Assembly: GCF_026213295.1 (NCBI RefSeq)
Contig: NC_079431.1
Location: 9,688,573-9,752,572, forward strand
Source of the DNA: Gadus chalcogrammus
Taxonomy: Eukaryota > Chordata > Actinopteri > Gadiformes > Gadidae
DNA length: 64,000 nucleotides
Direction: 5' to 3'
Shown: positions 22,357-35,422 of the stretch, one piece after another
Position numbering within the stretch: position 1 is the first letter of the stretch
Layout of the letters: each line of letters begins with the position of its first letter
Program-made: the position numbers and the translations under genes
The notes under the pieces: model-generated
What the model saw: the letters and a program-made list of their open reading frames with translations, nothing else
The model's database searches: none
What the model was told of the DNA's origin: nothing

Positions 22357-25300
22357 ATGACTTCTGACGCAGGTTTGTTTATTTAAAAACATTTTATTTA
22401 ACCCACGGAGAGCTAAGCTGAAATTGTTATTTGTTACACTTACATCTATATAGCCTAGTATCAGAAGGTTGTGTTTTAAAAGCCTAACCCTAAAAGCCTA
22501 ACCCTAACCTGGGAATTTATTGTATTTAAGTGAGTAGCCTATATGTTTATACAAAACACATTTAAAACAGGTCCAAAGAAACCTGGAGACAGTCAATTGA
22601 AAAAAGACAATCAAACATCATCTCCATTTCATCACAAGATATCATGTGACTTTTGTATGAATTGTATGATTTTTAGGCCGAAATCGTTTTTTGTTGTGGA
22701 CTGGAAATGTTAAAGTTACTTTGACTGAGTAGCAATTGGCATGTGTGATGTGCAATGTGTGATGGCATTGGTTACAGTGTCGGTGGTTGTCTAGTGCATA
22801 TCACATTAAAGATATGCTTTGCTTTCACCATGTTTTACAGAGAGAGATAGACCTGCTGGCAGTTACAGTAGCTTTGGTCCTATCAAGGAGAAGAACAAAG
22901 TAATAAAATGTAACTCACAACCCTTTTTAAAGCCAAATTTTGCTCAGGTAAGATACTCATTAAAGCTACCAAAATCCTAATACCAGGGTGCAGTGTTTTC
23001 CCGGATTGTCCCCGACTCCGCGCCACTACATAAAAAAAAGTTTCTGCCAAGTACAAGGCACATTCGCACAATGATCTGGTCTCAGTAGATACCTTTACTC
23101 TGTTGGTTGTTATGTCATATTTGGAAGCTCAATCTGTACATTTTCCCTCCAAGAATCTCACCAGAAGTAACCATTTTACTTTTCCGGGGGGGCATGCCCC
23201 CGGACCCCCCCTAGCGTTGCTAGGTTACCAAATCAGAGCACCACTGCTACAAAGAAATCTAGGGGAAACACTGAGGGTGTGAATTACAGGGGGGGGGGGG
23301 GGTCATGATCCAGAAAACAAAATTGTGTTTTGAAAAGAGGTTGAGGGACTTCTGCATAACACTGGAGCACTAGGTGGTGGGACAGATTGCTGCCAGATAT
23401 TTCGCACATGTACACTAAATTTTTTTTTAGCAGTTTGGTTATTAATAGTTGATTGTTGATTTAAGAAATGCAAAACAAGGCTTGGATATGCTGTCATTTA
23501 TTGTCTGTGTTGTTGTATGACTTACAAAGGAGCCAATACAGCTTATGAAAAAAGTCAGCAAAATGCTACAATCAAAGGTGAGAACAAAGCCAGTCTAAGC
23601 CACTCAGAAGTATTTTGGAATGTGACCAGTAGTTTGAGTTGTTTTCATGTCTTCCTTCATAGAGTGTGGACTCCACTGCACCGGAACCTGTGGACTTTAC
23701 CCTGGATGAATCTAAACTCATACTCAGAGATATTGCTCAGGAACTGGACCGGATAATGCAGGTGGGTCCAGTTGTGGTCCGATTGCTTTGAATGGTATTA
23801 ACATTACATTACCTGAGATTAACCTAACCACACTCCTCAATCATAACTCTACACAGACGAGAGATCTCTCACTGTCAACCAATGTCTGTGAAGATGGGTC
23901 TAGTCTGGAGGAGCGACAGGCATTCCTTCTTCAGTTGGCTCAGGCCCTCCCGCCAAAAGCACATGCCCCAGAGGTTGGTCATAAAAACAGAAAACTGTAT
24001 TAGAATTGATTGTAATACAAACATTAAATGTATTCAATTATCGGGCCATGATCGGTATAAAAACGATCGATTATTGACATTCATTGTTGTTATTTCGCAA
24101 AGAAAAATTCAAGTTTAAATGAAAATGTGGAAGTTTGTTAATTAATTGTGTCTCTATTCTTGAAGTATGAATTTGTTAACATATTTCTGATCTGAGCTGT
24201 ATTTTTACCTTTCTGTACAAATACAATAGATGCGAGGTAAGTCACGTCTAGGTCATGATTGCATAATTGTTGGAAGAGTTGAATGTACACTTCAAAGTTA
24301 TATCAATTTATGAATTTAAGTCTTAAATGACTATTCAGTATGATGCAGATACAGGAGAGAGAACTTAAGTACGGCAGATATGCCCCAATATAGTGTTTCC
24401 TTGGGGTCCATACAGCTCTCCTTCCCTGCTCAAACAGTGTGTCAACTAAGGAAGGAAAATGTGATTCAACTGCTGTACATTAACCTAACTTGCCTTCATT
24501 TGATGTAAAATGTATTGTTTGTGGACATTCTGCATGTGCAGTGACAAACCCCAAAGTACATTGTGTGTTTACCAGATGCTCCAAGGACAAACAGCAGTGT
24601 TGAGCCCATGCAGTAATGGGCTGGAGGAGAACAGGGGAGAAGCTTGTACACCAAAGCCTGAAGAGGGCAAAAGACTGAAGAAGGCCATTGCTGATCTTTC
24701 TACATTGAGCTGGATTCTGAAAGGGATGGAAGACGTAAGGCCAAACAACCATCATGAGATAAGACTATGGAATGCTGTGACAGTATCGATGTTAGGCTGA
24801 TGTTACATCTCCCTAAAACCAGCTTCTGTAGTTTGCGTATCAGTCTCATTTTCTACATTGTAAAAAACAAGATGTTTTTGAAGGGCATGGGGTTAAGTTA
24901 ATGAGCACTGCTATTGCCGCCTCATTGCAAGGTTAGGCGTCGAACAGATAAACAATCTTGAGGGTTGGTGTCATTCTGTATGTTGTCAGATACAGGCATC
25001 ACATGCAGGTCATGGCAAGTCAGACAGCATTCCATAGCAGCAGCGCATGTATTATCTAGCATTAAAAAGGGTGCAAGGAACACAATACTAACTGTACAAA
25101 TTTGCAGGACTCGGTCTGTCTGGATACGGATGTGGATGAGGTGGTGAAAGAGATGTTCAAACTGTGGAAGAAGGGCAAACTGCCCAACATACTCCCTGTG
25201 CTGGACTTTGTTATCTTGAGTATCCTCAAGCAGGAAGGACAAAAGGTTCCCAGAAACAATGAGATTTCAAATTTATCCAACCTGTAGATTCATTAGGTTC

Positions 25301-26699
25301 TAGCATTGATTTGTTTTGTTTTTTTTGTTTTTTTTCAGCTGTCTATTGCAAAACATTGGAACAGAAATCAAGATTTCTTCAAAAGTGAAGGTATATTTGT
25401 GCTTCCTATTTTTTATCATTATGGAGTGGATGAGGTTATACACACAGACACATACATACACATTCTCACTATGTGAAGCACTTTGGGTACTTAAAGGACT
25501 ATATAAATGCAATTAATCAATATTATTATACTAATGGTTTAATTTAGATTCCTAGGTGCTGTTTTAACGCACATGGTTTGTTGGAACAAGAGATTGCCGC
25601 TGTCACGTTAAAATTGTACCGGGGGCGAAAATTGTATCAGTTGTTGACACCTTTTAACGTGACACCGCCCTGCTGTTGCTTATTGTTCAATATGTCAATG
25701 ACTCTGAACAAAAGCTGTTTTGTTGTGGCTTAGTTTGCACCACATCCTTCTTTCTTCATTCTCTTGTTGCAGTCATAGGCCTTAACAGGTAAAGGTAGAG
25801 ATAAAAATAAAGAACATTGTTCCGGCTGAATGTAACCTAACCGGTCCTCTGTGTGTGTGCTTACATGTGATTGTTTCCTTCAATTAGCTTATCCACAACA
25901 TGCTCCAGATTCTGGTAAGTCTTACATATTGTTACTTTAGGTTACGGGTTACTATAGTTTAAGTTCTGTATGTAAGTTGACTATTGAAGATAAAGATTGT
26001 TATGGATGACTATTTCTCTTGAACGTTACAGTATGGAAATGGATTACCAAGACTAGAGGTCAGTACAGATGTTTTTCTTTCTTTTTTACCAACGCATAGA
26101 AAAAAACGTATTGCATCAAGTCTTATTTTCCCCTGCCTTCTATTCTCTAATACCAATTCACAGTTGAGATCAGACTAGACCCGTCTACCGCAAACCCTTG
26201 CCTGAAGATATCCGAAGACGGGAGAGCGGTGAAAATGGACAAGATCGTGGAGAACGTCTACGACCCATGGAAAGACTTCAGAAGAACCAAACAACGATAT
26301 GACGGCTGGTGGTGCGTGTTGGGCAGAGAGGGCTTTGCTTCCGGAAGGCACTACTGGGAGGTGGATGTCAGAGGCAAGATTGAGTGGAGGGTGGGGGTGG
26401 TCAGGGAGTCAGCTCCCCGAAATGGCTTCAAAAGTCTGAACGAGAGAACCTACCACTGGACTTTAAAATTGCAATTGGGCCGGCTCATTGCCATGACGGT
26501 TCCAGTCACCAAGCTAGCCAGATGTGCACCCAGTGTGTTGGGTGTGTTCCTTGACATGGAGGAGGGAACTGTGTCCTTCTACGATGTGAGAAACAAGTTC
26601 CATATCTACTCGTTCAATGTCAGTTTCGATCTTGATGAAAAGATTTTCCCTGTGTTTGGCACCGTTGAGACGGGGAAAGAGATGCGCATCTTGAATTGA
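22357..26699 (+). CDS. PRY/SPRY (B30.2) protein with novel helical N-terminal half, copy B
   Basis: Exons 22357-22372, 22841-22947, 23530-23577, 23663-23761, 23857-23973, 24576-24734, 25108-25245, 25339-25384, 25888-25914, 26032-26058, 26164-26699 give 439 codons plus stop, the same length and phases as copy A. Every splice site has GT/AG and no frame is broken, so both copies look functional. PRY/SPRY residues 262-439 include LDPSTANPCLKISEDGR, HYWEVDV, WRVGVV and GVFLDMEEGTVSFYD. The copies differ by clustered amino-acid changes in the PRY segment (RTKQRYDGWWCVLGREG here, RTKHRYDGWLCVLGKEG in A) and in exon 2. No signal peptide or membrane segment is seen, so a cytoplasmic protein is likely. 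SPRY domains act as ligand-binding modules, and an immune role is plausible by analogy with other B30.2 proteins, but this is inference. Confidence 0.75.
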
Positions 26700-27292
26700 A
26701 ATGAATTGCATTGCATTTAGATGTGTGTAAATGATGACTGGAATTGGACAACTGAAAAATTCATATCAATAGCACTTATATACTATATTATAAGAACAAA
26801 GTAGGTTGTGTGTGAGCTTTAAAAATAGTTTTTGCCCTAATCCTGGTAGCCGGAACAGCCTTTGCTACATTTCATTTGTTGTTGTTGAACACACATCACA
26901 CATGTTGGTCCAATAATTTAAACCAGTCTCATGCACACAAGCTACTTAAAAAATCAGAACTCACAGACCTTGTTAAAAGTAGTCAAGTAGGTTTACTAAA
27001 ACATTTTCTTTAAATATGTACATAATAAGACTAAGATATTATTAGTCGTTGCATATTGTGGGGGACAAGTTGCATGCACTTCACTTGTAGATGGCATCGC
27101 AACCTAAAAATCTCAGCACAGACTCTCCATAACATTCTAAACATGGCTGGATCACTGCCACTCTCAGATTGAAGTGACAGATTATAGACATTCTGCACTT
27201 TTAGGATTGGGGTGAAAAAAATAATAATCTCACCACTGTAGCCTACCTTAGGCATTTGCCACTTTGAGTTTTCCCCCCATTTCTTAGAAGTA

Positions 27293-27475
27293 ATGCTTTC
27301 CTCTCTAACACAGAGAGACACTACTCTTCAGCTGGGCCGGTTCATGGCCATGACGTTGCCAGTCAATAATGGTTTCACTTTGTTTGGCACCATAGATATG
27401 GGGATACACATCTCACAATTACACCGCTTTGTGTGGTCACATGAATTGGCACAACTGAAAGTCAAGTCATATTAG
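27293..27475 (+). pseudogene. Partial SPRY exon duplicate downstream of copy B
   Basis: Same fragment as in unit A: LQLGRFMAMTLPV, followed by unrelated residues. It has neither the start nor the end of the SPRY domain. Its presence in both units shows that it arose before the duplication. Confidence 0.5.
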
Positions 27476-28111
27476 GCCAACGTTACCACCACAATGCATG
27501 AGACTGGTTTGAATTATTGAACTGGGTGTGATATCACGCAAGAGAAAAAAGCAGTGCAGTTTATTGTAAGACAGAAAAATGAAGATTAGCTGTGTGCGTC
27601 ATCGCTCCTTTCCTACTGCATCACTGCCTAAACAAGTGAGCCATACAAATATATCAACCTTGAAATTCTGAGTCATTTTATAATTTATCTCGGGTAAAAA
27701 AATAATAATTCTGTTGAAATCCTACATAGAATAGTTAACTTTGACATTTATCTACAGCAATTTAACCACCCCACCTTTAGTTTGTAAGCATCCATGTATC
27801 GTGACAATGATGATATTTCCTCCTCTTACCTGAAGAGGGCAGCCTGGTGCAGCGCACTGCACAGTCATTCAGCCTATAAAAAACATTAATGTCTTAATCC
27901 AGAAGGAAATCCCTTCGTGTTTACTGCATGCCGAAATCGAATATATTAAACATAAAAAAATATGAAATAGTCCTCCTTTCCACAACAATGTTCTTTACTT
28001 AAAAAAAGAAAGTAAAAAAAGTATCCTTTACAAAATGTAAAACTTCTGAACCCCTGTTCCACCACCAGGGGTTTGAGCACTAGTGATGACCAGACATGTT
28101 CCCTCGCACGC

Positions 28112-29702
28112 TCATCGACAGCCGCACTCATCCACCACCATGTCCTGGGGGGTATTCCATCAACCAAGCTAAAGGCAAAGCCGGGCTTATTTCTCTTAGC
28201 CTCGCTACTTTCAGCTAGAGTTGCGTTCCATCAACGTGACTTAAGGGAATCCCCACTAAGTAACCATGGCAATTTATCCGACCAAATGAACCTGGTCGGT
28301 AGCAGGCTAACTGTCAGGCTTACTAGAGCTGTGCTTCAGAGAAGTCCCATCTGTCGGAAACAAGTGTACCATCAGAAGGTTACGCAAAGCCTAGTCCTCA
28401 CGATTTAGTCATAAATGTACATATATGAAGTACAAACAGCCTATGTTTTCAGTAAGGGTCTAAAATTAAATGATGCAAATGAAATAATTCAATGAATTGC
28501 TATCTATTGTTATAGTGGATATTTTCTAAACACATTTTTAGACAAATTAATGTATATTCTGAACCAGAAGTTGGGTGAGTGGTCCAGTATCTGCCCTGTA
28601 GTACGGGCGACCTGAGTTCGTCCTGGGCAGGTCATTGAATTCTTGCTGTTGGCTTATTTTTGTAATTTCCTTTATATCAGAGAAATGAGGCCTAACAATT
28701 GACTTTTTTCATAATAAATATGTCTTACAATATCCCTAGACCCCAAATATAACTTGCAAAAACCCATGGTAAAGTTAATGTTAATATTAATGTTACTGAT
28801 AATGATAAGACACTGCTTCATGGGAAATTGCAGCCGCATAAATTCCATTCAGATGAGTTTCTCGGCAGGCAGCCAAGACCACTTTTGTTGAGAAAAATAC
28901 TCCAAAGAAAATACTCCTTCCTAAAATACTAATTAGATGGGGATTGAGCCCCGGACGACCGAGTGCAAGTCTGACACGTTACCTCAAGACTATCTCCCTG
29001 ATTACTAATCTATGGTCAATATTACATTTAAATATGTTACGCTTAATACTACTTATTCATTCAAAAGATTGGCGATTTTATTGGTTACGGTGTTCCCTTT
29101 TTGAGTTATTATATGCTTGTAGTCCTCATAGACCTCCACAAGCAGCTTCTGTTCGCCGCTGGAAAAGATCCCGCTCGGTCCTATTTGGACATTTGATCCA
29201 TTATTTGACATTCACGGTTCTGGGCCGGTTACATATCTCGTGAGCGTGCGCAATCCACAATACTGTTAGCCTGGCTTGAACTAACCTGAGCAAGGCGCGG
29301 CTGAACTGGGTTGATGGAACGGCTTGAGCCTCTAGTGGAAGTTGGCGTTAGTTCTAACCGGGCTTAATCAACTAAGCGCCGCTTTCGTTAGCGACTTTGA
29401 TGGAATACCTTTTGGTAGTGCCGCAGCACCACGTTGTTGTTGTTGTCATAGTACAGCATGGAGATGGGCTAGAGGCGGAGGTCCCGCTAGCACGGCTGCG
29501 TTGGTCCAGAGCGGCTCGAAGTACCTTGACACGTCGATGGTCCGGGGCCCCAGGAAAAACTCTGGGGCCTTGAGCACCTGACCACTGAAACTTGACCTCC
29601 AGCCGGGCCAGAGAGAGCTGCTCCACAGGCTGCAGGACGACACGTTGAAGAACATCTGCTCCTCCACGCAGTCCTGGCCGCCCCAGAAAGACACCAACCT
29701 GC
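28112..29702 (-). pseudogene. gdf3 pseudogene, unit B
   Basis: It has the same structure as the unit A pseudogene: start of exon 2 at 29702, the same internal deletion, the same transposon insertion (28149-29411), and the terminal codons with the stop at 28112-28114. Intron 1 sequence follows to about 29990. The shared deletion and insertion show the gene was already dead when the unit duplicated. Confidence 0.85.
28149..29411. mobile_element. Non-autonomous DNA transposon with GGGGTATTCCATCAA ends (B)
   Basis: Duplicate of the insertion at 13565-14824. The left end is intact. The right end has decayed to TTGATGGAATACCTTTT. It lies at the same position in the gdf3 pseudogene. Confidence 0.75.
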
Positions 29703-30048
29703 CTGCAATACAGGAAAATGACTTAGCTCAACCATGTGGGCCTCCAGATTAGGGTGACAAGATTTCTGAAGAGAAAAACAAGGTATTTGTAGTTTGGTGG
29801 TCCATATGTCAACAAAATATCTGATATCATTTCTGAAATGAATAAAAAGGGACATTGGCTGCTCGGTTCATATTAAATGTAGAAGGCCAACTACAGTAAA
29901 ATATTTGGCAGTACATGCAAATGGGTTTAATAGCCTATGTTGCATTTGACGCTTTCGTAAGACCAAAAACCAGCAAAAGTAAGCATCTTGAATGAGTAAT
30001 AGTATTGTTGATTGATAGCCCATGTTTATGATCTGCCCTGCCTGCTTA

Positions 30049-30173
<125 letters not shown>

Positions 30174-30572
30174 TGATTAAAACTATTTTGAAACTTTGTG
30201 GTATGGCCCTGTCGGGCTAGGTATGACTCGGGAGAGTGGTAAATGTTCAGCACGTGGTTTATTCTAACACAGACACAAAGTAAACAAGCTGGCGCTCAGG
30301 AGGTGGTTCATGAGGCATCTCCCGAACACAGGTAAACAAACAGTTATATTGGGAGTGGGCGGAACGGTAAATAGGCCACGCCTACATGTTCTAATTGACC
30401 CAGGTAAACCTTTGGTCAGTCTTGGCTTAAGCGGAAATGACAAAGTGGCCATGTTTGTAGTCTTTAACTTATCTATAAAATCATTAAACCTAATATGGTG
30501 TTGTCCATTATGTGGAGAAAAAAACATTCATAACATGTCATCAGAAATAGCATAGACTAAAATTATTTACAT

Positions 30573-30574
<2 letters not shown>

Positions 30575-30657
<83 letters not shown>
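30575..30657. repeat. (TG)n microsatellite, about 83 bp
   Basis: A pure TG tract just before the 175-bp tandem units. The matching place in unit A (15824-15838) is short. Confidence 0.98.
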
Positions 30658-30658
<1 letters not shown>

Positions 30659-31170
30659 ATGCACAAATCTGAAACTATGTTTTAAATCATGTACAGGCTT
30701 ACTGTGATTATCTAGTCCAGATTTGAAGAGTGTTGGTGCAGTGGTTTTAAATCAGGACCAGTTCTAATGTGGTCTTGACCCCTAAAAGGCATTAGCCTTT
30801 ATTGCTTTTTCACAAATAGGGTAAAAGTTTCACAAATCGGAAACTATGTTTTTAATCATGTATAGCCTCACTGTGATAATGTAGTCCAGATTTGAAGAGT
30901 CCATGTGTAAAGATGTGTGTAAATGATACACTGGAATTGGACCACTGAAAAAATCATATATACATAGGCCTTAGGCGTATATTATATATTATACACACAC
31001 AGCGTAAGCTTTAAAAAGTTGTTGCCCTCTTCCTCGAAGCCAGAACAACCTTTGCTAAATTCCATTTGTTGTTGATATCCCACCCCGTCCAAATGTTTCA
31101 ACCACTCTCATGCATACAAGCTAATTCAAAAACTCAGGATTCAAAAATCTTGTGAAAAATAGTCAAGTAG

Positions 31171-31769
31171 GGGGGTATTCCATCAAAGTCGCTAACGAAA
31201 GCGGCACTTAGTTGATTAAGCCCGGTTAGAACTAATGCCAACTTCCACTTGCTAAAGCCATTTCATCAACCCAGTTCAGTCGCGCCTTGCTCAGGTTAGT
31301 TCAAGCCAGGTTTACGTTATCGTGGATGAAGCGCGCTCACGAGATATGTAGCCAGCCCAGAATTGTGAATGTCGAATCATGGATCAAATGTCAATTCATT
31401 TAATTATTTTATTTGCATCATTTAATACACAAAAGTGTTTCTCCCCTTAGTGAAAATATAGGCTGTTTGTAATTCATATAGTCTATGTAAATTTATGACA
31501 AAATCATGAGGGCTTGGCGGAACCTTCTGATGGTAGGCCTACAGTTTCCGACAGATGGACTTCTCTGAAACACCGATCAAGTAAGCCTGACAGTTAGCCT
31601 GGTTCTTTATCAGGTCCATGCCTGATACCGAACAGGTCAGTTTGGTCTGCTAAATTGCCATGGTTACTTAGTGGAGATTCCCTAAGTCACGTTAATGGAA
31701 CGCAATTAAAGTAGCGAGGCCAAGATAAATAAGCCCGGCTTTGCCTTTAGGTTGGTTGAGGGACACCCC
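31171..31769. mobile_element. Third copy of the GGGGTATTCCATCAA-ended transposon, inverted and shorter
   Basis: It starts GGGGGTATTCCATCAAAGTC, the inverted end of the elements in the gdf3 pseudogenes, and finishes with a decayed end (GGTTGGTTGAGGGACACCCC). It is about 600 bp, against 1260 bp for the others. The site is empty at the equivalent place in units A (12399) and B. Confidence 0.65.
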
Positions 31770-32194
31770 ATCGGTCTACTACAAGATTGTCCTTAAATCT
31801 GTATAGGCCTATAATAACACCAACATTAGTTATATTCTTGGGGCCAGCATGCACTTCACAGGTGGCAACTTCCAAATCTCAGCACAGACTCCATAACATT
31901 CTAAACATGGCTGGATCAGTGCCACTTTTTCATCTCTGCTACCGAACATTTTTCCAGTTGAAATCCCTCGTAGAATACTTGGGCATTTAGAGCACGCTAT
32001 AATTAAACCTCCCCAACTTTAGTTTGCTCAGCGCATGCCTCATTCTGCAGAGGGCAGCCTGGTGCAGCGCACTGCAGCCGTTTAGGCTATGAAAAAGTAT
32101 TCATCCAGAAGAAAATCTCTTCGCGTTTGCCGCATGTCAAAACCGATATATTAAACGTAAAAAAAAAAAATGTCAGTCCTTTCCACAACAATTC

Positions 32195-32200
32195 TTTATT
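32195..32200 (-). terminator. gdf3: Candidate gdf3 polyadenylation signal
   Basis: AATAAA on the minus strand lies about 100 bp after the gdf3 stop codon. No closer signal was noticed. Transcript 3' ends are unknown. Confidence 0.5.
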
Positions 32201-32300
32201 TTAAAAAAGTAACCTATACAAAATGTTAAAGTTCTGAACCCCTGTTCCACCACCAGGGGCTTTGAGCACGAATGTGGACCAGACATGTCCCTTCGCACGC

Positions 32301-33881
32301 TCATCGACAGCCGCACTCGTCCACCACCATGTCCTGGTAGTGCCGCAGGACCACGTTGTCGTTGTTGTCGTAGTACAGCATGGAGATGGGCGAGAGGCGG
32401 ATGGGCACGCAGCACGGCTGCGGGGTCCCGCGTGGGTCCAGCGAGTGCACCAGGGTCTGCAGGATGGCGTGGTTGGTGCCGTTCAGGCTCTCGCTAAGCG
32501 GGAAGGGGCACTCGCCGTGGCAGTAGTTTGCCAGGTAGCCCTGCGGCGCGATGATCCAGTCCTGCCACCCCACGTCCTTGAAGTCGATGTAGAGGCGCCG
32601 AGGTTTGCACACGTTGCTGGGCGTCACGGGGAGGTGGACGGCGCTCCGCCGCCGTCTGGAGCGACACTGCTGGGGGTTGAGGGACACCGCCACCAGGGCG
32701 GCGTGGACCTCTGGCGGCGGCGCAGACACGGCCGCCGGCTGCAGCGGGAGAGTGTTCCCGGGGCGGAAGGGGAGTAGCTCCTCCTCCGGGTCATTTCTCT
32801 GCGGCTGCAGCGCCAGCACCAGGCCGTAGTTGCGGCCCGCCTTTCGCCAGGTCTCGGCCAGGGAGGTAAGGTCCAGTGTGAGGGAGGCGGGCTCGGGTCC
32901 GAGTGCCACCGACTGGGATAAAATGAGCCTTCGGTTAGCCTCGTGGCTCGCGCCCCTCAGAGTGGTTCTAACTACTTTATACAGGGACACGTCGAGGGTC
33001 CGGGGCCCCAGGAAAAACTCCGGGGCCCTGAACACACCCAACTGAAACTTGACCTCCAGACGGGCCAGAGACAGCTGCTCCACGGGCTGCAGGACCGACA
33101 TGTTGAAGAACAGTTGCTTCTCCACGCAGTCCTGGCCGCCCCAGCAAGACACCGATCTGCCTGCAATACAGGAATTAGACAAAATAGACACAACACGAGG
33201 GCCTCCAAATTAGGGTGACAAGATTTCTGAAGTGAAAAACCAGGCATTTGTACTTTGGTGGTCCATATGTCAACTAAATAACTGATATTATCCGTTCACC
33301 CATTTCGGCCTCCAAATTGAAAAACGGACTTCGGTCGTTTGGTGTCAAATATGTATAAATAGCTGCCATGTCGGAAACTTCAAAAAATGAATTTCCGATT
33401 GTTTTAATGGTATGTAGAATGCCCACTGTAGTATAATATTTGCAACTACATGCCAAATTGTTTAATGGCCCATTATGATGCGTTAGACGCATAAGCAAGA
33501 CAAAAAAGTAAGCACCTTGAGACTCAAAACAAATATTAAAGTAACCACAAAAGTAAACTCGCTTGTTTGAATTTTTATTAAAAAAGTCTGATTAATAGGC
33601 CAAAATGTTTTACCCTGGTCCTGCACGTATCGAATGATGTTTCCGCGCACGCCGTACTCGGACACCATGCACGACTCGCTTTCCTGGACCTCGTCGCCCT
33701 TACTCCTTTGAAACATCCGCCACAACATGGACGGAACCCGTCTGGAGGCTCCTGCGGCAGTCGGCCTGGTGGAGAGCCCAAGGGAATCTAAAAACAAACG
33801 CTCTCGAGAATCCACCTCCTCCACGTTAGTTAGGGCAAATGTGCCCGTAAATAAAACGCTTAAAAACACGAAACAAGTCAT
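32301..33881 (-). CDS. gdf3: Growth/differentiation factor 3 (Vg1/Dvr1-type TGF-beta ligand)
   Basis: Two exons, 33881-33614 and 33160-32301, join at a Gly codon and give 375 residues. A signal peptide follows the chosen Met ([18 protein letters not shown]). An upstream in-frame ATG at 33917 would add 12 polar residues before the hydrophobic core and is less likely. The prodomain includes LFLDSLGLS and [12 protein letters not shown]. The basic cleavage site RSRRRR lies at about residue 261. The mature domain of about 114 residues has the seven cysteines of the family in [22 protein letters not shown] and DECGCR, with the Vg1-type [16 protein letters not shown]. In fish the maternal Gdf3/Vg1 pairs with Nodal-type ligands in mesendoderm and left-right patterning. 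The ligand is secreted and cleaved. Nothing appears broken. Two dead partial copies lie in the neighbouring duplication. Vg1/Gdf3 is the closest family, and Gdf1 is the alternative name for the same ancestral gene. Confidence 0.92.
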
Positions 33882-34395
33882 CTTTTCAAGAGGGGCATAG
33901 ATTTGACTTATACGCACAATCGCGTCTCGCGGGGCAGAGATGCCTTTGTTTTTATTGCCATTTTAACTCCTGCACCGAGACGCAGGTGACTGAGAAGTGG
34001 CGTGATTGGCCGACAGGGCCAGCTATCTATTGGCACCATGGCGAGAGAGATATCTTATGCTAATTAGTGTCAGCCAGCACATGGGGGGACAGAGAGGGTT
34101 GGGGTTTCACTGGGTGGCCCTTAGCGAAAAATATATAATGTGTAAAAATAAAATTATCAAAAATGTCTTCATTCATAGCATTCATCCTAGTTAAACTGGA
34201 TATGTTTGAATCAATTACACATATTAGTTATTCAATAAATGACATGAGTATCAGTTAGGGTTAGGATTAGTGTTGGGAGAAAGGTGGAACCTTTTACAAA
34301 GTTATTCGACATAAGAGAGAGTGATAGGTCCATGCCTGGTACCGACCCATGTGTGTGTGTGCGGGGGGGGAGGGGGTTAGTATGTGTGTGTTCGT

Positions 34396-34434
<39 letters not shown>

Positions 34435-34438
34435 GGTC

Positions 34439-34505
<67 letters not shown>

Positions 34506-35068
34506 CTGTGTGTTGGCTCACTTGACAACTCTTATCAGTATGAGCTCAACTCTCAGATATGTGGAGGCATTCCTGAGGGTTCTCTGTATCTGCAGCCGTG
34601 GGAGACTGGTACGGGGGACCGCTCCATCCCCCATGGTGCCTCTGGGCCGCTATAAGGACCTCCCCAACCACCCCTCAAATATCGTCAGAGATGTGGTGGT
34701 GAAAACACTGCCAACACATACAATATACTCAATGTGTGTGTGTGTGTGTGTGTGTGTTTGGGGGAGGGGAGGGGGGGGGTTGGGGTATGACAGAGAGAGA
34801 GAGAGGGAGAGGAAGACTTTGAGAGCGGTAGAGAGACAGACACAGAAAGAGAGGGAGACCAAGTGAAAAACAGGGTGGCACATCGTAGCTGTGGTAGCAG
34901 TTATCTGGCAGCAGTGGAGTAAAAGTGCAGGACAGCCCTGTCGTCCGTGTGGGGTCTAGGAGCCTCAAGCACTGCTTGACCACGACACAGAGTAGTGCAG
35001 CAGAGTAGAGTGAGTGTAAAGCAGGATTCTACCTTTTGGTCGATCCCAAATAACCATTCTGGAGTCTC
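33882..35068. other. Divergent intergenic region between gdf3 and the LRRN4CL-like gene
   Basis: About 1.2 kb separates the two start codons, which point away from each other. It holds a (GA)n tract (34397-34430), (TG)n tracts (34448-34504 and 34734-34757) and purine-rich runs (34795-34860). No further gene is supported. Both promoters must lie here, possibly sharing elements. Confidence 0.6.
34448..34504. repeat. (TG)n microsatellite after a (GA)n tract
   Basis: GA repeats at 34397-34430 are followed by about 57 bp of TG repeats, in the shared upstream region of gdf3 and the LRRN4CL-like gene. Confidence 0.95.
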
Positions 35069-35207
35069 ATGGATCCCAGAAGAGTGACATGCTGGTGAGA
35101 TAAGTTTTTGTGTTTTTGTGTGTGTGTGTGTGTGTGTGGGGGGGGTTGACACTCACAGGGAGATCTAAAGAGATACTATGTATAGTTGTGTGTTTTTTTG
35201 CAGTGTA

Positions 35208-35280
<73 letters not shown>

Positions 35281-35341
35281 ATGTGTGTGTCTGTGTTTGT
35301 TATGCATGTGAGCTTTGTTTTGATGTGTGTTTGAGTTACAC

Positions 35342-35422
<81 letters not shown>

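Larger units (their letters stand above)
30903..32200 (+). repeat. Partial third duplication copy (3' flank of the B30.2 gene)
   Basis: From 30903 the sequence matches 12121 onward, the region just after the B30.2 stop codon (AAATGATACACTGGAATTGG against AAATGATGACTAGAATTGGA). It continues, with a transposon insertion, through TCTCAGCACAGACTCCATAA (against 12517-12537) up to the intact gdf3. This appears to be the ancestral junction from which the A and B units were copied. Confidence 0.75.
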
